Source of the DNA: Oasisia sp. SBJ-2009
Taxonomy: Eukaryota; Annelida; Polychaeta; Sabellida; Siboglinidae
DNA: 64,000 bases
Direction of reading: 5' to 3'
NCBI GenBank assembly: GCA_964017155.1
Contig: OZ024862.1
Coordinates: forward strand, 37,043,675 to 37,107,674
Part shown: positions 1 through 12,900 of the stretch, one piece after another
Layout of the letters: every line of letters begins with the position of its first letter
How positions within the stretch are numbered: the stretch's first letter is position 1
Program-made: the position numbers and the translations under genes
The notes under the pieces: generated by a model
Databases searched by the model: none
Seen by the model: the letters and a program-made list of their open reading frames with translations, nothing else
Told to the model about the DNA's origin: nothing

Positions 1-999
1 TTTACTAACTGAACTCTTCGCTAATACTAATACATATTATTAAACGGACAAATATACAACTGAATCCTAATGGTCTGGTGTTTCTTATTCTTATGTTCTC
101 TAGATATAACGTCTCATTGCCTTTTTAAATATATTGGTAGGCGCACAGTCCTTTTCGTGCAGTATATGTATTTTTTAATAAATATATTGTTGGGGTTCGT
201 CCCCATATTACGTTACAATAGGTAATCTAAGGGTACACAAAGGTATAACGTAAGTTAATAAAAATATGTTTTATTCTTCAATTTCCAAAAATGCCTATAC
301 TGTTAGACATTTTATTACATGTATATTTTATATGTTCACTCCAATTAATGTTGGTATCTTTTATCACTCCCAAATATTTTGCGTGGTTAGCAGTGTCCAT
401 TTGCATTCCGTCTATATATAAATGTCGTTACGTCTGTTTCTGACGCCAGCATTATAATTAATGTCATGGTATGTGTTTTCTTTATATTTAAAGAAAACAT
501 TTTAAAAGTAACCGATGAACTTGAAGTATCCTTATCGGCATGATTTTTTAATGTCGACAGCTTCATGTCGAAACTTTCACAGTTTCCTAAACGTTGATAA
601 TCATATATTTTGCAACATATTTAATGTGTTCTTCAAAACGATCGCGTATTAGATTATGTAAACCTGAACTGGAAACTCAGTATCCCCTAGCTCGCTGGAA
701 ATTCACTATCCCCCAGCTAGCTGAGCGATAGGTCCACTAGTCTCATGGAGAGAACTCACAGAAGTACCTTACTATATTTTCACAGAAGTACCGTAATATA
801 TCTTACGAGAACCGCTCAACAGCTCGGCCAATGAATATTATTGTATGACAGAAGATGACTATTTGCTTTTTCTTCTTGACATATCCTATTCCTACCTATT
901 GGCGGGAACTTGTACAGCGGTAATCAAACATCTAATGATATTTATAACGCAAAAACCATGTATGGTGGCACTAAGAAAGCAACAGACCAACCAAAACAG
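1..999. other. AT-rich intergenic, nothing recognised
   Basis: No exon with family resemblance and no clear repeat structure on either strand. Confidence 0.4.
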
Positions 1000-1555
1000 C
1001 GCCTGTGAAATTTAAGACAGTGGAGATCATTCCGGACAAGGAAAGGCAACTGAACTACAGTTGCTACGCTGGGAAAGCCTGGACAAGTCTCTTTCACAAA
1101 ATCAAAACCGGTCATGTTGACATCACCTTAGACCAGTACCTCCAACGGAGTGACCCCATAACGCGGGGAGCCCAGCGTTTTCGACATGCATGGGCAGACC
1201 ACCCAGCCCTTTACCATTCATGTTTTCATGCAACCCTTAGACAGTGGAATAGGCTCCCCACAAACCTATCAGCCACCACATGCCCAGAGGCTTTCAGAAC
1301 TGGCCTTCGGGCTCTGCTTAAATTTCTTCATAAGACTACGTACATCACAATAATAATTTTTTTTAATCACCAGACGTCCATAGAATAACTTTATTAACGT
1401 CTTAAATTTAATTAGTTAATATAAATTTTGTTTTTATATTAACTATTTTAAGAGAGCATACACCACCCCTCCCTCAAGCGCACAAGCTTCGATTGGACTT
1501 TTAACGCCCGCAAACGGCCCAGTCGAATATATGGACTAAGAAGAAGAACTATTGG
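1000..1555 (+). mobile_element. LINE 3' end fragment
   Basis: Frame 1 from about 1005 encodes a reverse-transcriptase C-terminus (YLQRSDPITRGAQRFRH, then FHATLRQWNRLPTNL) seen in Jockey/CR1-type elements. It is followed by a short 3' UTR ending in an AAGAAGAAGAAC tail. It is 5'-truncated. Confidence 0.65.
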
Positions 1556-1937
1556 GTCGAACATATCCGTAAACAATAATTCCCCAGTGAGTATTCAGAC
1601 GCTACCACTCCTTTGGATCTTCTTTTTCATGCTCCTCTAGTGTTTTTCTGAAAATTGGCTGGCGGTGTCTACGTGCACAATAACACTACATTTTTTACCC
1701 AACGGTAATCGCCTCATCGGCAACTTATACACAAACTATCACACCAGAAACAATAGCTTTTTAAGTACCCGAATGATGCCATCGTAAAAACAGATCCGTA
1801 CCAGTGACTACCAGTTTATATCGCACGACAACTTAAATAAAATACTGTATTAGTCACTATGACGTCGGTAGTAAAAATGCAAACAAGTTCTTCTTTGTTT
1901 CTGTAAATGCGTGAAACACAATACGACCTTGGTATTA

Positions 1938-2528
1938 GAACGGCAATTTTTTAGCACATCTGTGGTGCACAAAAGTCGCGGTTGTTTGACGACAAAAACA
2001 AGCACGCATCTTTCACCTGATTCTCAAACAGGATTTGGCATCCACATTCCCGAATATTTATATCGTGCTAATTATGTTCTTATACTATCTTTTTGGGAAA
2101 TTCACAAATGCCAGTGCAACTAGGTTACGCGAGACTACATAGACAAACATAATGGTTATTGAGTCAGCATTCAAATATCAATCTTTCGGAAATATGAGCA
2201 AGAAGTAGTTAATAATGGATAATAAAGTCACATTTCTGAAAAATATCTCACTCCACTTATATGAACAAAAATAGTCCTCTCCTTTGTTTCACTGTCAATG
2301 CCAATTTAATGGCTGTTGGTTTCGTTTTAACAAGTTGCGAGACATGACAGAGATATATTACATTGGGGATAAAGATAAAGAGGTGTAACACGACACAGAC
2401 ATATGGGATTGTGGACGTCAAATCCTACTTGTCAAGCAGGTGAAAGATGTGTGCTTGTTTTTGTCGTCAAAACACGCGTACAATGTCATGAGTTTTGTGC
2501 ACTGCAGTGTACAAATTGCCGCACTTAA
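1938..2528. repeat. Inverted-repeat (foldback) element
   Basis: 1938-2070 and the reverse complement of 2390-2528 align over about 130 bp, including the shared TTTGACGACAAAAACAAGCA and ATCTTTCACCTG blocks. The central part is unrelated. Probably a MITE; ends not defined. Confidence 0.6.
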
Positions 2529-2719
2529 TCGGTTAGTGACTCCTGCGTGTTGCACTTGGTCGCCCAACTATGGCTGTTCGACAGTTCGCCTCAGCTGACG
2601 CTCATCGAAATTTTCCAACATGGCCGATGTTCTTATCGAGATCAGCTGGGTCTAGACCATAGCGTTCAAATACGTCGAACGTCAAACTTCGATCATCTAT
2701 TATAGACAACAAAGATGAG

Positions 2720-3020
2720 CGCAATGGATCAGGGGTACAGCTTCGGACTCTCGACTACTAGAACCCGGGTTCGAATCCTGTGCTGCGGTGTTAAACCTTA
2801 GGGCACGTTTTTCATTCTACATTTCTCTAGTTCACTCAGCTAAATAAATGAGTATCTGGCTATAGACAATGGTGGATATGTGTACGAGCAGCCTTTGCGC
2901 ATTATTTGTAGCATATGGCTGGATGCTTTCCAGAGATGCCGAGATGATGTCTGAGTGAATAGGTCTGTCAGGGAAGTAAAGTGTAAAGCGTTTTGAACGT
3001 TTGAAACATTTATTGTTTAT
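2720..3020 (+). mobile_element. tRNA-derived SINE, copy 1
   Basis: The head has a pol III B box (GGTTCGAATCC at 2768) and a degenerate A box (TGGATCAGGGG at 2725). The body from 2838 matches the copy at 23450-23620 (CTGGCTATAGACA, GTGGATATGTGTAC, AGGTCTGTCAGGGAAGT). The 3' end is worn. Confidence 0.7.
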
Positions 3021-3029
3021 CAAACTGTT

Positions 3030-4071
3030 GTAGTGTGTACGCCATGGAGGGCAGTAATGTTGATAGAAACGAAGCTTAGAATGTTCTCATCAGACAAACC
3101 TGTTATCTTTGAGCTGTGAATCTTACATATGTATGTAACAAAATTAAACTATCTGTTAATGATAATGTTTTGAATATTGAACATTATGGACGAAAAAACA
3201 ATAGTAACGCAGGGCAGGAACAACCATAACCATAACCATAATATTTATTGACCCCAAATAGGTATAGAATTTATTGAAAGTACATAAATTTCGTTAGTAC
3301 ATTTATACAAGCATACATACACACATATTATATCATCTTCACATACTAATATAAGTATATACGGTAGGCCTAGAATACATATAAATGTGTGCACTTATAG
3401 AAATTCTTGTTGTACCAAAATAAAAACCCACAATCATATAACAACATCGACGTCTTGGACTTAACTATGAGCGTGTCTAAATGAGTTACATCTGTATATC
3501 TGAATAATTAATAAAATATGTAAGTAGTACAATCGTATGTTAAGTCAAACATATATGTTGAATATCGTCAAACATGTGTGCTAAATATCAGACGAAGAAT
3601 TGGTTGATTAATTACTAAGTTGAATCAAGGTTCTTAATAAGAATATAAAATCAGCCTTAGTGCATGGCATACGGTGACTTTAATAAGAAATAACTAAACA
3701 AATAATTCCGCAAAAACGACTATTACATTTCGCTGTAACATTTGTTTCTTATAACGCAATTGCTTTATTGACTGGTTTTCCGAAACAATGTGGAATACAA
3801 ACACAGGATATACACATTCAAATCATGATAGACAATCAACAATAAGGAGGAAAGAAGAGAACTGCTTCTGATTTCTGTTTTCAGTTATCAACAAAACATG
3901 TGTGCCACGGTATACCTTGGTGCCATGATGCTGACGCGAGCATACCACAGTTAATTAAATAAATGTCATAAACATCAACAATACTTAACAGTAGTATTTT
4001 CAACCCATACATCAGAGTAATAACCATGCGATTTACACATGTGATGATTTCTCCAATAAATGGTCTTGTGC
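3030..4071. other. AT-rich intergenic, nothing recognised
   Basis: A short ACCATA/ACCATAA run at 3222-3242 is the only structure seen. Confidence 0.4.
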
Positions 4072-4129
4072 TTCAAACATATAACTTTTAACTTTAACAT
4101 ACAAAACTCAACAGTAGGATTTATTGATG
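4072..4129. repeat. Left copy of a 58-bp target-site duplication
   Basis: Differs by one base from 4662-4719; the last 52 bp are identical. It flanks the RTE-like fragment. Confidence 0.8.
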
Positions 4130-4661
4130 GAGGAGGATGGCCAAGGCTAGTGCATCTTTCGGCCGACTACGCCAGACTCTGGAACAGCCACCATGTGTCC
4201 ATGACGGTAAAAGGCAAGATATACCGTGCAATCGTGCTGTCCACCCTCCTATACGGAGCCGAGGCCTGGACAGTATACAGACGACAGGTGAAAAATGATG
4301 CGACATCTGCGTTCGATCATGAGGATAACCTGGATGGACTCGAACGGACAGGGCTGCCACCTATGGAAGATCTTCTGATCAGAAAGAATCTCCGGTGGAC
4401 TGGACACCTCATGGGGATGTCACCAGACAGGCTACCAAAGCAGGTTCTCTACTCCCAACTGTCTTCTGGTCACAGAAAGAGAGGGCGCCCTCGTCTCCGG
4501 TTCAAAGATACCATCAAGAGAAACCTGAAGCTGAGAGACATAAAGATCGACTCCTGGACATCACTCTCCCAGCAGAGAGATAAATGGAGAGCAACAGTCA
4601 AGTGATGGAAGCAGTCTTTGTCGCTTCGCGACCGACAGCATGATGATGATGATGATGATGT
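4130..4661 (+). mobile_element. RTE-like LINE 3' fragment
   Basis: Degenerate, frame-shifted C-terminal reverse-transcriptase sequence: KASASFGRL in one frame, then LLYGAEAWTVYRRQVK, LRWTGHLMGM and KRGRPRLRFKD in another. It ends in an ATG-triplet microsatellite (4640-4660), typical of RTE 3' ends. Flanking direct repeats are 4072-4129 and 4662-4719. Confidence 0.75.
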
Positions 4662-4719
4662 TTCAAGCATATAACTTTTAACTTTAACATACAAAACTCA
4701 ACAGTAGGATTTATTGATG
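4662..4719. repeat. Right copy of a 58-bp target-site duplication
   Basis: Direct copy of 4072-4129 immediately after the ATG-triplet tail of the inserted element. Confidence 0.8.
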
Positions 4720-5747
4720 ATAACGAACTAGATTGTGCATTCAATACACCAGACTAACAGCCACCGAATTTACACATGAGGTGATAAAGGAGTAAACTGG
4801 TGCCTCAAAGTACGCTAGATTTCACCCATGTTAAGCTAGTTCTAAAATGTTGCCGTCGCTGTGACCCGGTTAGCTAATTAGCTGGCGAGATGGTTACCAT
4901 CAAGTCGATAATGACTCTGCATTGTTCAGCGTAGCATATTAATTCTTCATCCAAAAAACTAACCACTGCTGCCATTTGTGCTCAGAAACTCACTTAACAA
5001 GCTGCTAAAGAGCACGACATCGTAGGTGTTTACCCAAATAGGCGTCTGTTGTGTGTTCGCTTCGTGACGAATTCGTCTTAATGGCTATTCAGACGACCTG
5101 CTTATATTGCCTAATTACGAAGTTGAAAAAACATGTCGTTTATCTCATTATACACGGTGCTTGGCAAAATGATATTATACACACCACTCGGGCATACGAC
5201 ATTAATTGGTTGGTTCAGTATAACTTGCGTCACGATAGCAACAGAACCTGCAATTAAACTGTCGCATACTCAAACATAATGTAAACATTGGTAGCTTAAA
5301 TAAAAACAAAAACGCCTATGACGCAAGTACTAATATCTTAATGTTACATCTTTTTTAGACGTATTTAGAAGAAACGGCGTCTGAGCAAGAATGCAAACCA
5401 GTTAAATAACTTCGAATCTTCCAACATTAGTGACATTGTCTGCATATAGAACTGGTTACCAAATTCAAAATAACACTACATACTTATTATAATTAGTTAA
5501 TTACCTTGGTGTTTTAGGATCAAAACGGTGTAATTTGTCAACAGTCAGTTCATTCATTCACTTCGTTCAATTGATTTACCCCCGTTTGTTTTTGTCTTTG
5601 TTTTTGTTGAGGACAGAAATAATAATAAAATCTTTACTATCGCACATTAAGATACAGTAATATTAATAATAATGCTGTTGACGTCATCATCGTATAAAAC
5701 CTCCCATCTCTGAAATCTATCTGATCTATCTGATCACTGATAAGCTG
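4720..5747. other. Intergenic, nothing recognised
   Basis: Stop-dense in all frames; no family match and no repeat seen. Confidence 0.4.
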
Positions 5748-6087
5748 TGTAGCTGAATTATCCATTAGAAATCCGTTGTATTTATTTGTAGCACAAACTG
5801 TTGTCAAATTGTAAATGAATGTGACACTAGCTATGACGTGTCTGCGAATGACATCGACGGTGCGGGGCAGGCTGGTTTGTCAAACGCAACTATGGTTAGG
5901 CCTAATGTGAATGTGGTATAGGAAATGACATAATTAGACCTAGCCATAGTTGGGTTTGACTAACCAGCCTGCCCCGCACGGCCGATGTCATTCGCAGACA
6001 CGTCATAGCTAGTGTCACATTCATTTAGAAATTGACAATAGTTTGTGCTACAACTAGATAACGGATTGCTAATGGATAATTCGGCTA
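5748..6087. repeat. Large palindrome with arms of about 140 bp
   Basis: 5748-5896 and 5940-6087 are inverted copies with short mismatches, around a spacer of about 45 bp (5897-5939). The arms share CCAGCCTGCCCCGCAC and GTCATTCGCAGACACGTCAT. Likely a snap-back MITE. Confidence 0.8.
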
Positions 6088-6182
6088 AACATCTTATTAT
6101 CAGCGACGAGTGATTCATAGCTTTAATTATAAACCTGATGAATTTTTGCTTTAAAATCATCAATAAAGGCAGACTATAATAA

Positions 6183-6504
<322 letters not shown>

Positions 6505-6957
6505 TATAATTTTTACTCTGAAGATTCCATTGGTGCGAGGCTCCACAATAAGAACAGCAATATTGTTTGAATAAATAAATAAATATATTTATAACGCTTC
6601 TAACTTGTTATCACAGAAACTCGCATAAACGCTAGTTTCAAGAGATATAGGCTACACTTTGTCGTGTTTTTTTGTGTGCCCGTTTCAATCTATATGATTG
6701 CCAAGACAGAAATAAACTACGCTCAACACACGTTATCGGGTGGTAACTTGCAACAGTGGCGACAACTGGTGAGTAAGACGTAATGTTATAATGCAAACAA
6801 TGCTAACCGCATATTTTTTATAGATCTTATCAGACCATGAATAGACGTCATACAATGTTTATGCTGCGTGGCGACATCTGCTGGATTATGAAAGTATCAG
6901 TGTGTGGCGCCCCCGCACGGACACGCCTTCAACAGATTGCTGCCGGAACGTTCAATC

Positions 6958-9900
6958 ATGGCGGAACTCGAGGAGCGCGTAGAAGGTGGGTATATTATTT
7001 TTTTACTCACACCAGAAAACATGATCATTTCGTGTTGTAGAAGCAGTAACATACATATCGGTCACGTTGGCGTGGTATCCACATGACAAAGATTGCAAGT
7101 TTAGAATTGCCGGTAATGTAAGAAAGTGTCTAGTAGTGAAAGGCAGTGACTGATCAGCTAGCGTAGGACTATATCTAAGTGTCAGTGTCAGTGACAGTGG
7201 AGAGGAATCCACGAAAAAATAGTGTCTTTGGTGTGTAGACTCCACAGCCCATTCTGGGTCTAACATAGGGGTTGTACAGTGCACAATGCTAAGGGTGTAT
7301 GAAGGTGAATTTTGAAGACAAATTATAAAACTGAACCAATTCGAAGTGACTGTAAAACAAATGCCCAAGCCAAGGCAAAGTCAAGTGTAATAATTTGTGG
7401 AGATTAAAAACAGTGTCTGTCAGTATCTAATCTATTATAGTCTCGGAATCGGATATTGTCTGGTGAGGTGGGCTGGAGCAACAAGATGGATGGTGCTGAG
7501 AAATTGTTGAAATTGATGTAGTATCGGTGGACACAAAGTAACATTTGTCTGGAATGACAACGATATTTAGTTACACATTCCCTAAATATAGCCTTGTGTC
7601 ATTGACCACTGTTTATGGTGGATGTATGTGTAAGTGTACTGGGTTATATGTTTTACAGTCTGGGGACCTGATTTATTATTTCAGCTGTCAGCATGGACGA
7701 ACCACTGCTTCTTTCCGGAGCCAGCATGGATGACCCGTTTGTGAGTCCTTCGAGTGAGGAGGATCCTCCATCCAAAGAACAGTGTGTTGAAATTCAGGAA
7801 ATTGTCATCACTGATCAAGATGCAGTGGTAGGTATCTGGAACTTGATTTACAGCATAGATGAATTAACTGGTTAGTTACTGTACTATTAGATGGTGTTGT
7901 GTCAATTGTGTGAAAGAACTAAATGAGTCAAAACAAAGATTGTAAGGTTCTTTAAATAGAATACATTAATATATTAGTTGTTCTTGATCATGTGCTGCGT
8001 TATATCAGTCCAGTGGACTTATGGGAACACTCTGTATGGGTCGTTAGCAACCATATATCAGAAACCATTGAAGATCAGCTTTTATAATTTTGCATGTATA
8101 CGTATCTTAGGGCACAGCTACTATGCACAGGAAATGTATGTTTGATTGGATTGTTCCGAAGGCCCAAAAAGTGGTATTACTATCAATAAAATTAGGCAAC
8201 ATTTAGGCACATTTCAAGATTCAGGTGGCAAGAAAACGCCTGGTCCAGCCAACTGAGAATTACATGAAGTCTTTTGGCCTCCCAATAAGTTCATTACTGC
8301 ATGAATGGTGAGCAATTAATGCTGATTTTAATTTTTCAGATTTGAAAGAAGCTCAACATCAGTTCTTCTCGACATTGTAAAACATACATTGTAAGAGAAT
8401 TGTTTGTTCCATCTAACATAATTAAACATTGTACATTGTAGGACCTGGACCTTAATCACTGCAGGGTGGGAAAGATCGAACACCTGGAGAACCTAGCCAA
8501 CCTAGAGGTAACATTATTCATTTCAGATGCTTACAAACATTGCACAAACATTTATTTCCACTTATTTTGTGTTAATAGTACGTAATACATGTCATTTCCA
8601 ATACCATTAAGAATAAAATTTAAGTAATGGTATGTATGTTTTCGTTCATGTCCTTTTATTGTGAATAAATTATATTATGTTGTCAATGTAATTGTATAAA
8701 CATGTAGTAGTCTGTGATTTGTTGTCTTCAAAGTCCACATTTGCACTTAATGACATACTTTGTATATTCCATTTTGCCACGTAAATATTTAGCTGTTCCT
8801 GGTCGTATACTTTCTACGTTTATTTCTACATATTGTTTGATTTATTCATATCTAGTTTATAAAAATCCCCCTCACTGCCACATTGGCAGTAAGTGTCTGT
8901 CGCAAACAACATGATTGTCTCAGCACAAACTCTTTTTGTCTTCTACAAATCTTTGTCTTCCTATTGTTGATCATGGTCTTCTTGTGTTTCAGACGTTGTG
9001 TTTACGGCAGAATCTAATCACGAAGATTGAGAACTTGGAGCACAATGTCTTGCTGACAGAGCTAGACTTGTATGACAACCAGATAACAAAGCTTGAGAAT
9101 CTTGATGCACTTGTAGATCTAGAGTGAGTCATCATTGTCACATACAGTGTATATGCAATCAGGACTTAGACAAATGTTGTCCTTCAGATGTTCATCAGAC
9201 TTTTTAAACTTATTAAAAATGGAGTAAATTATTTGCAGGGGATGTGTAGTATTCAAATGTTGCATCAACTTTCTTCTAAAATCCGCCGCTTCTAAAATCA
9301 TTGCATTGGCTACCTGTGCACTATCGCATCATTTTCAAAATTTGTACAATAGCCTATCAAGCACTCTCATCTACACAACCAGCATATCTAAATTTAATGC
9401 TAACTCCAGCAAGAAATTCCAGACAGCTACGCTCAACCAGTAGTAACCCTCTTTACATCCCACGGGCGAAAACGAAAGCCGGGACCCAAGCTTTCTCGGT
9501 TGCCGCACCAACGGTGTGGAATTCGCTTCCTGCCAGTGTTAAATCAGAAGGTAATATAGTTTCATTCCGCCAACGTCTGAAAACCTATCTCTTTAATGCT
9601 GCCTATCCTCCTTTGCCTCCTAGCTTCTTCATCCATCCGTTGACGACTCACACATTGCTTTCAATTACATGATTGCTTAATCCCTTTGTTTTGTCGTGCC
9701 GCTGAGCTTGATTTTCGAGGATATTGGTGCAAAAGAAGTTATTAATATTATTATTAAAGGTTTGTGGTGTTCATATTTAATAAATTTCAGGTGAAATTGT
9801 TTTGAACATCTTCCAAATAAAATGTATGTGGATGATTATCCCAATATCACAAATAAAATACTTTTGTAAATGCATACAGCATTGATGTGCTCATAAATGT

Positions 9901-12900
9901 AAAAGTAAATATGTAAACAAATTAAACAGTGAACAATCAACTATATCCAGTTCTTGGCATCCACCTTATGATTTCACCTTCTGTTATCAGGATACTGGAC
10001 TTATGTTTCAACCGAATCAGGAAGATTGAGGGACTAGAGAGCCTCACTAAACTTAAGAAGCTCTACTTTGTCCAGAACAAGATATCTGTCATAGAAAATG
10101 TCGGACATCTCACAGAACTGCGGATGATGGAATTTGGCTCAAATCGTATTCGGGTGAGTGATTTCTCGTTACTAACTCAACAAACTCACATTTCTTGACA
10201 AGTCTTTCCACTAGGATCAAATATTGAGCTGCCTTCGTGGTTTTAAGTTTTAAAACATATATATTTTAGCACCAATAAATATGCAAGCAGTTTATTTTGG
10301 GAAGCTGATGTTATAATGACATATTTTATTTATTGACAGTATCCATACATAGGTTATGTTGCAGGCATTATGAACATGATTGTTCAACAACACATAGTCA
10401 AAACTAACAGTAAACATTTACATATATTTAAAACTTCCTCAGATTAGTTTTACTTGTTTATTTTTAGTCTTATTCAGTGGGTATTCAAAGAGCATCTTTT
10501 TAGATATTTGCATCTAAAATATATCAGGAAACCAACCATTTATATTTTGTTAAAGTGAAAAAAAATGCAACAGTTTAGTGTTATGCACCTAAAAGAGTTT
10601 ACACTAGCTAATCATTTGCATCTACAACCAATTTTTCACCTTAGTGGTTACCTCAGAAAGTGGTCTTAAAGTGGGAAAATCTAGCTAAATCACCGACACC
10701 ATGAACCGGCCCATCTTGGACCTTGCAACCAATCACAACCCAGCAGTTTAGAAAAGTAATACGTCAGAGAGTCGTCTGCTAGTTCAGCTGTCATAACAGA
10801 GAGCCAAGCGGTACGCTAAAAGTTGCCTTACGTCAGTTTACAACGAAATCGCGACATCAATATGCCACACTGTTCCTCAAACGCTTATAGTAGTAGTACA
10901 GTGAAAGACAGTATCAGTAAGATGTCTTCTTGTTAACCTATGAATCGAGCAGAACTGAAACAGTGGTTCGGTGGATTCGTTTGGACAGTCACAGACACAG
11001 CGCGGATCCTAGACGACCCGATTTGATTGACCTAACCATCAAAACGACCACCAACAGCCGCCAAACTTCTCCTCACATATCATACATACATATGCATACA
11101 CTATGTTATGTAATAAAATCTCTTGCATTCCTCTAACGAAGAAAATTCACCCACAAAAACGTGCAGACCTCGAGTACAACTTGTTCGGCCGCCCAGCGGT
11201 ACCGTAAAATCGCTTTTAAAAGCTTTACACAAAATACCGCTAGACGCCACGTTTCTGACTGCGAATATTTAATTGTTTTACTTCACACGCGCGAAATAGT
11301 TTAATTACTTATAAATAATATAATAATAATAATTAATTATTATCATCACTATGATTTGCAGGAAATTATAAGTTTTATTATTTTTATATTGATATTTTAT
11401 TTTTATAATTGTTCATATATGTTTCTAGTATATTTATGTTTTTTTTCTTCTGGTGTATATTTGTTGTTTAGCATTTTAATGTATGTAAAACGCCATGAAC
11501 AAGTTTAAATTGGATGTGGCGCTATATTAAATAAACAAACAATTTTTTTTATTATAATATAATATTTTATTTATGTAGCGCCACATCCATAATTGTTTGT
11601 GGGGCTTCACAAAATAATGCTATTAAAAATACAATAAAGAGAAAACTACCCACAGATAATATTATTTAAAAATAAATAATGAAAATACATGTTTCTATAT
11701 CATTAACTAAGCTGACTTATCAGTCATAAATAAACATACAAATTACATAACAACAATTGTAATAAATGAATATAAAAGTATGGTTAATAGTAATAAATAA
11801 TTAAAGTAGTAAAATAAGTACGACGTAATAATAATTTTCATTCAGCACATACACAACCATTATGCATAAGAACATATTACTGAAGCTATTTGTTCTACTC
11901 ATGAATGACATTTCCACCATCAGATATGTAATAATTATTATTTTTGAACAAGACACTTTATTAATTATCGGAACAATAAATCACTAAAATGTAAAAAGGA
12001 ATATGAATATATGGGAAATATTATGGTGGTAGAAAAAGAAGGATTTAAAAACAGTAATATTAACATGTTATTGTTTTAGTTATTATTGTTAAAACATCGC
12101 TTATGTAATATAAGCTTGCATCCTCGCAGTACACGCGGGATGTTTATAGAAATATTGATAAAATAAACAATGTGACTTCATTGAAAAACACGTAATTTCC
12201 GTTTTCTTTTATAACTAATAGGCAATTTTGGATAATTATGCAGACACATGTATTTTTTATATTTATTTTTAAATATTACCTGTGGGTAGCATTCTTATTA
12301 TTGCATATACTTTAATAACAGTATGTTGAATAGAAGAGAAGAGAATTGTGGATTTGGCGCTATATAAAATAAACTAATAAAATTATATATTTGTATATTA
12401 AAATGTAATTTTTTATCAACTCTATTAGACCCATATCACCAAAGCGTTGCCTTAGTTTGCCGTTTAACATTTTCTGCAGATCATAGTGATGCAGCTAATT
12501 ATTATTATATTATTTATAATTAATTAAACTAATTCGCGCGTGCGAATGCAGTAAGGTTAATAAATATTCGCGCGCCATCTAGCGGTATTTTGTGTAAAGC
12601 TAACTTATAATAGCGAGTTTACGGTAGTCGAAGTTGTCGAGTTGCCGTTCGCCAAGATTTGCGTTTCTGTTGTGAATTTTCTTCGTTAGACGAATACAAG
12701 TGATTTTTTTGTAATGTAGTGTATGTATATGTATGTAAGAAATGTGGGGAGAAGTTTGGCGGCTGTTGGCGGTCGTTTTCGTGGTTAGGTTAGAAATTAA
12801 CAGATAATAATATGCATGCACAGTTCACGCCGACCAAGAAGACTCTCTGACGTCATTTTGTTTCTAAAATGGCGTAGTCTGTAGACTTTCTATGTCTATG

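Noticed and set aside
2767..2800. A true tRNA gene
   Set aside because: The B box is good but no cloverleaf can be closed, and the downstream body recurs at 23450; it is a SINE.
6700..6775. Possible LTR end with primer-binding site (AATAAA, then GTGGCGACAACTGG) upstream of PPP1R7
   Set aside because: No partner LTR, gag or pol nearby. It could equally be a non-coding PPP1R7 exon ending at GTGAGTAAG.
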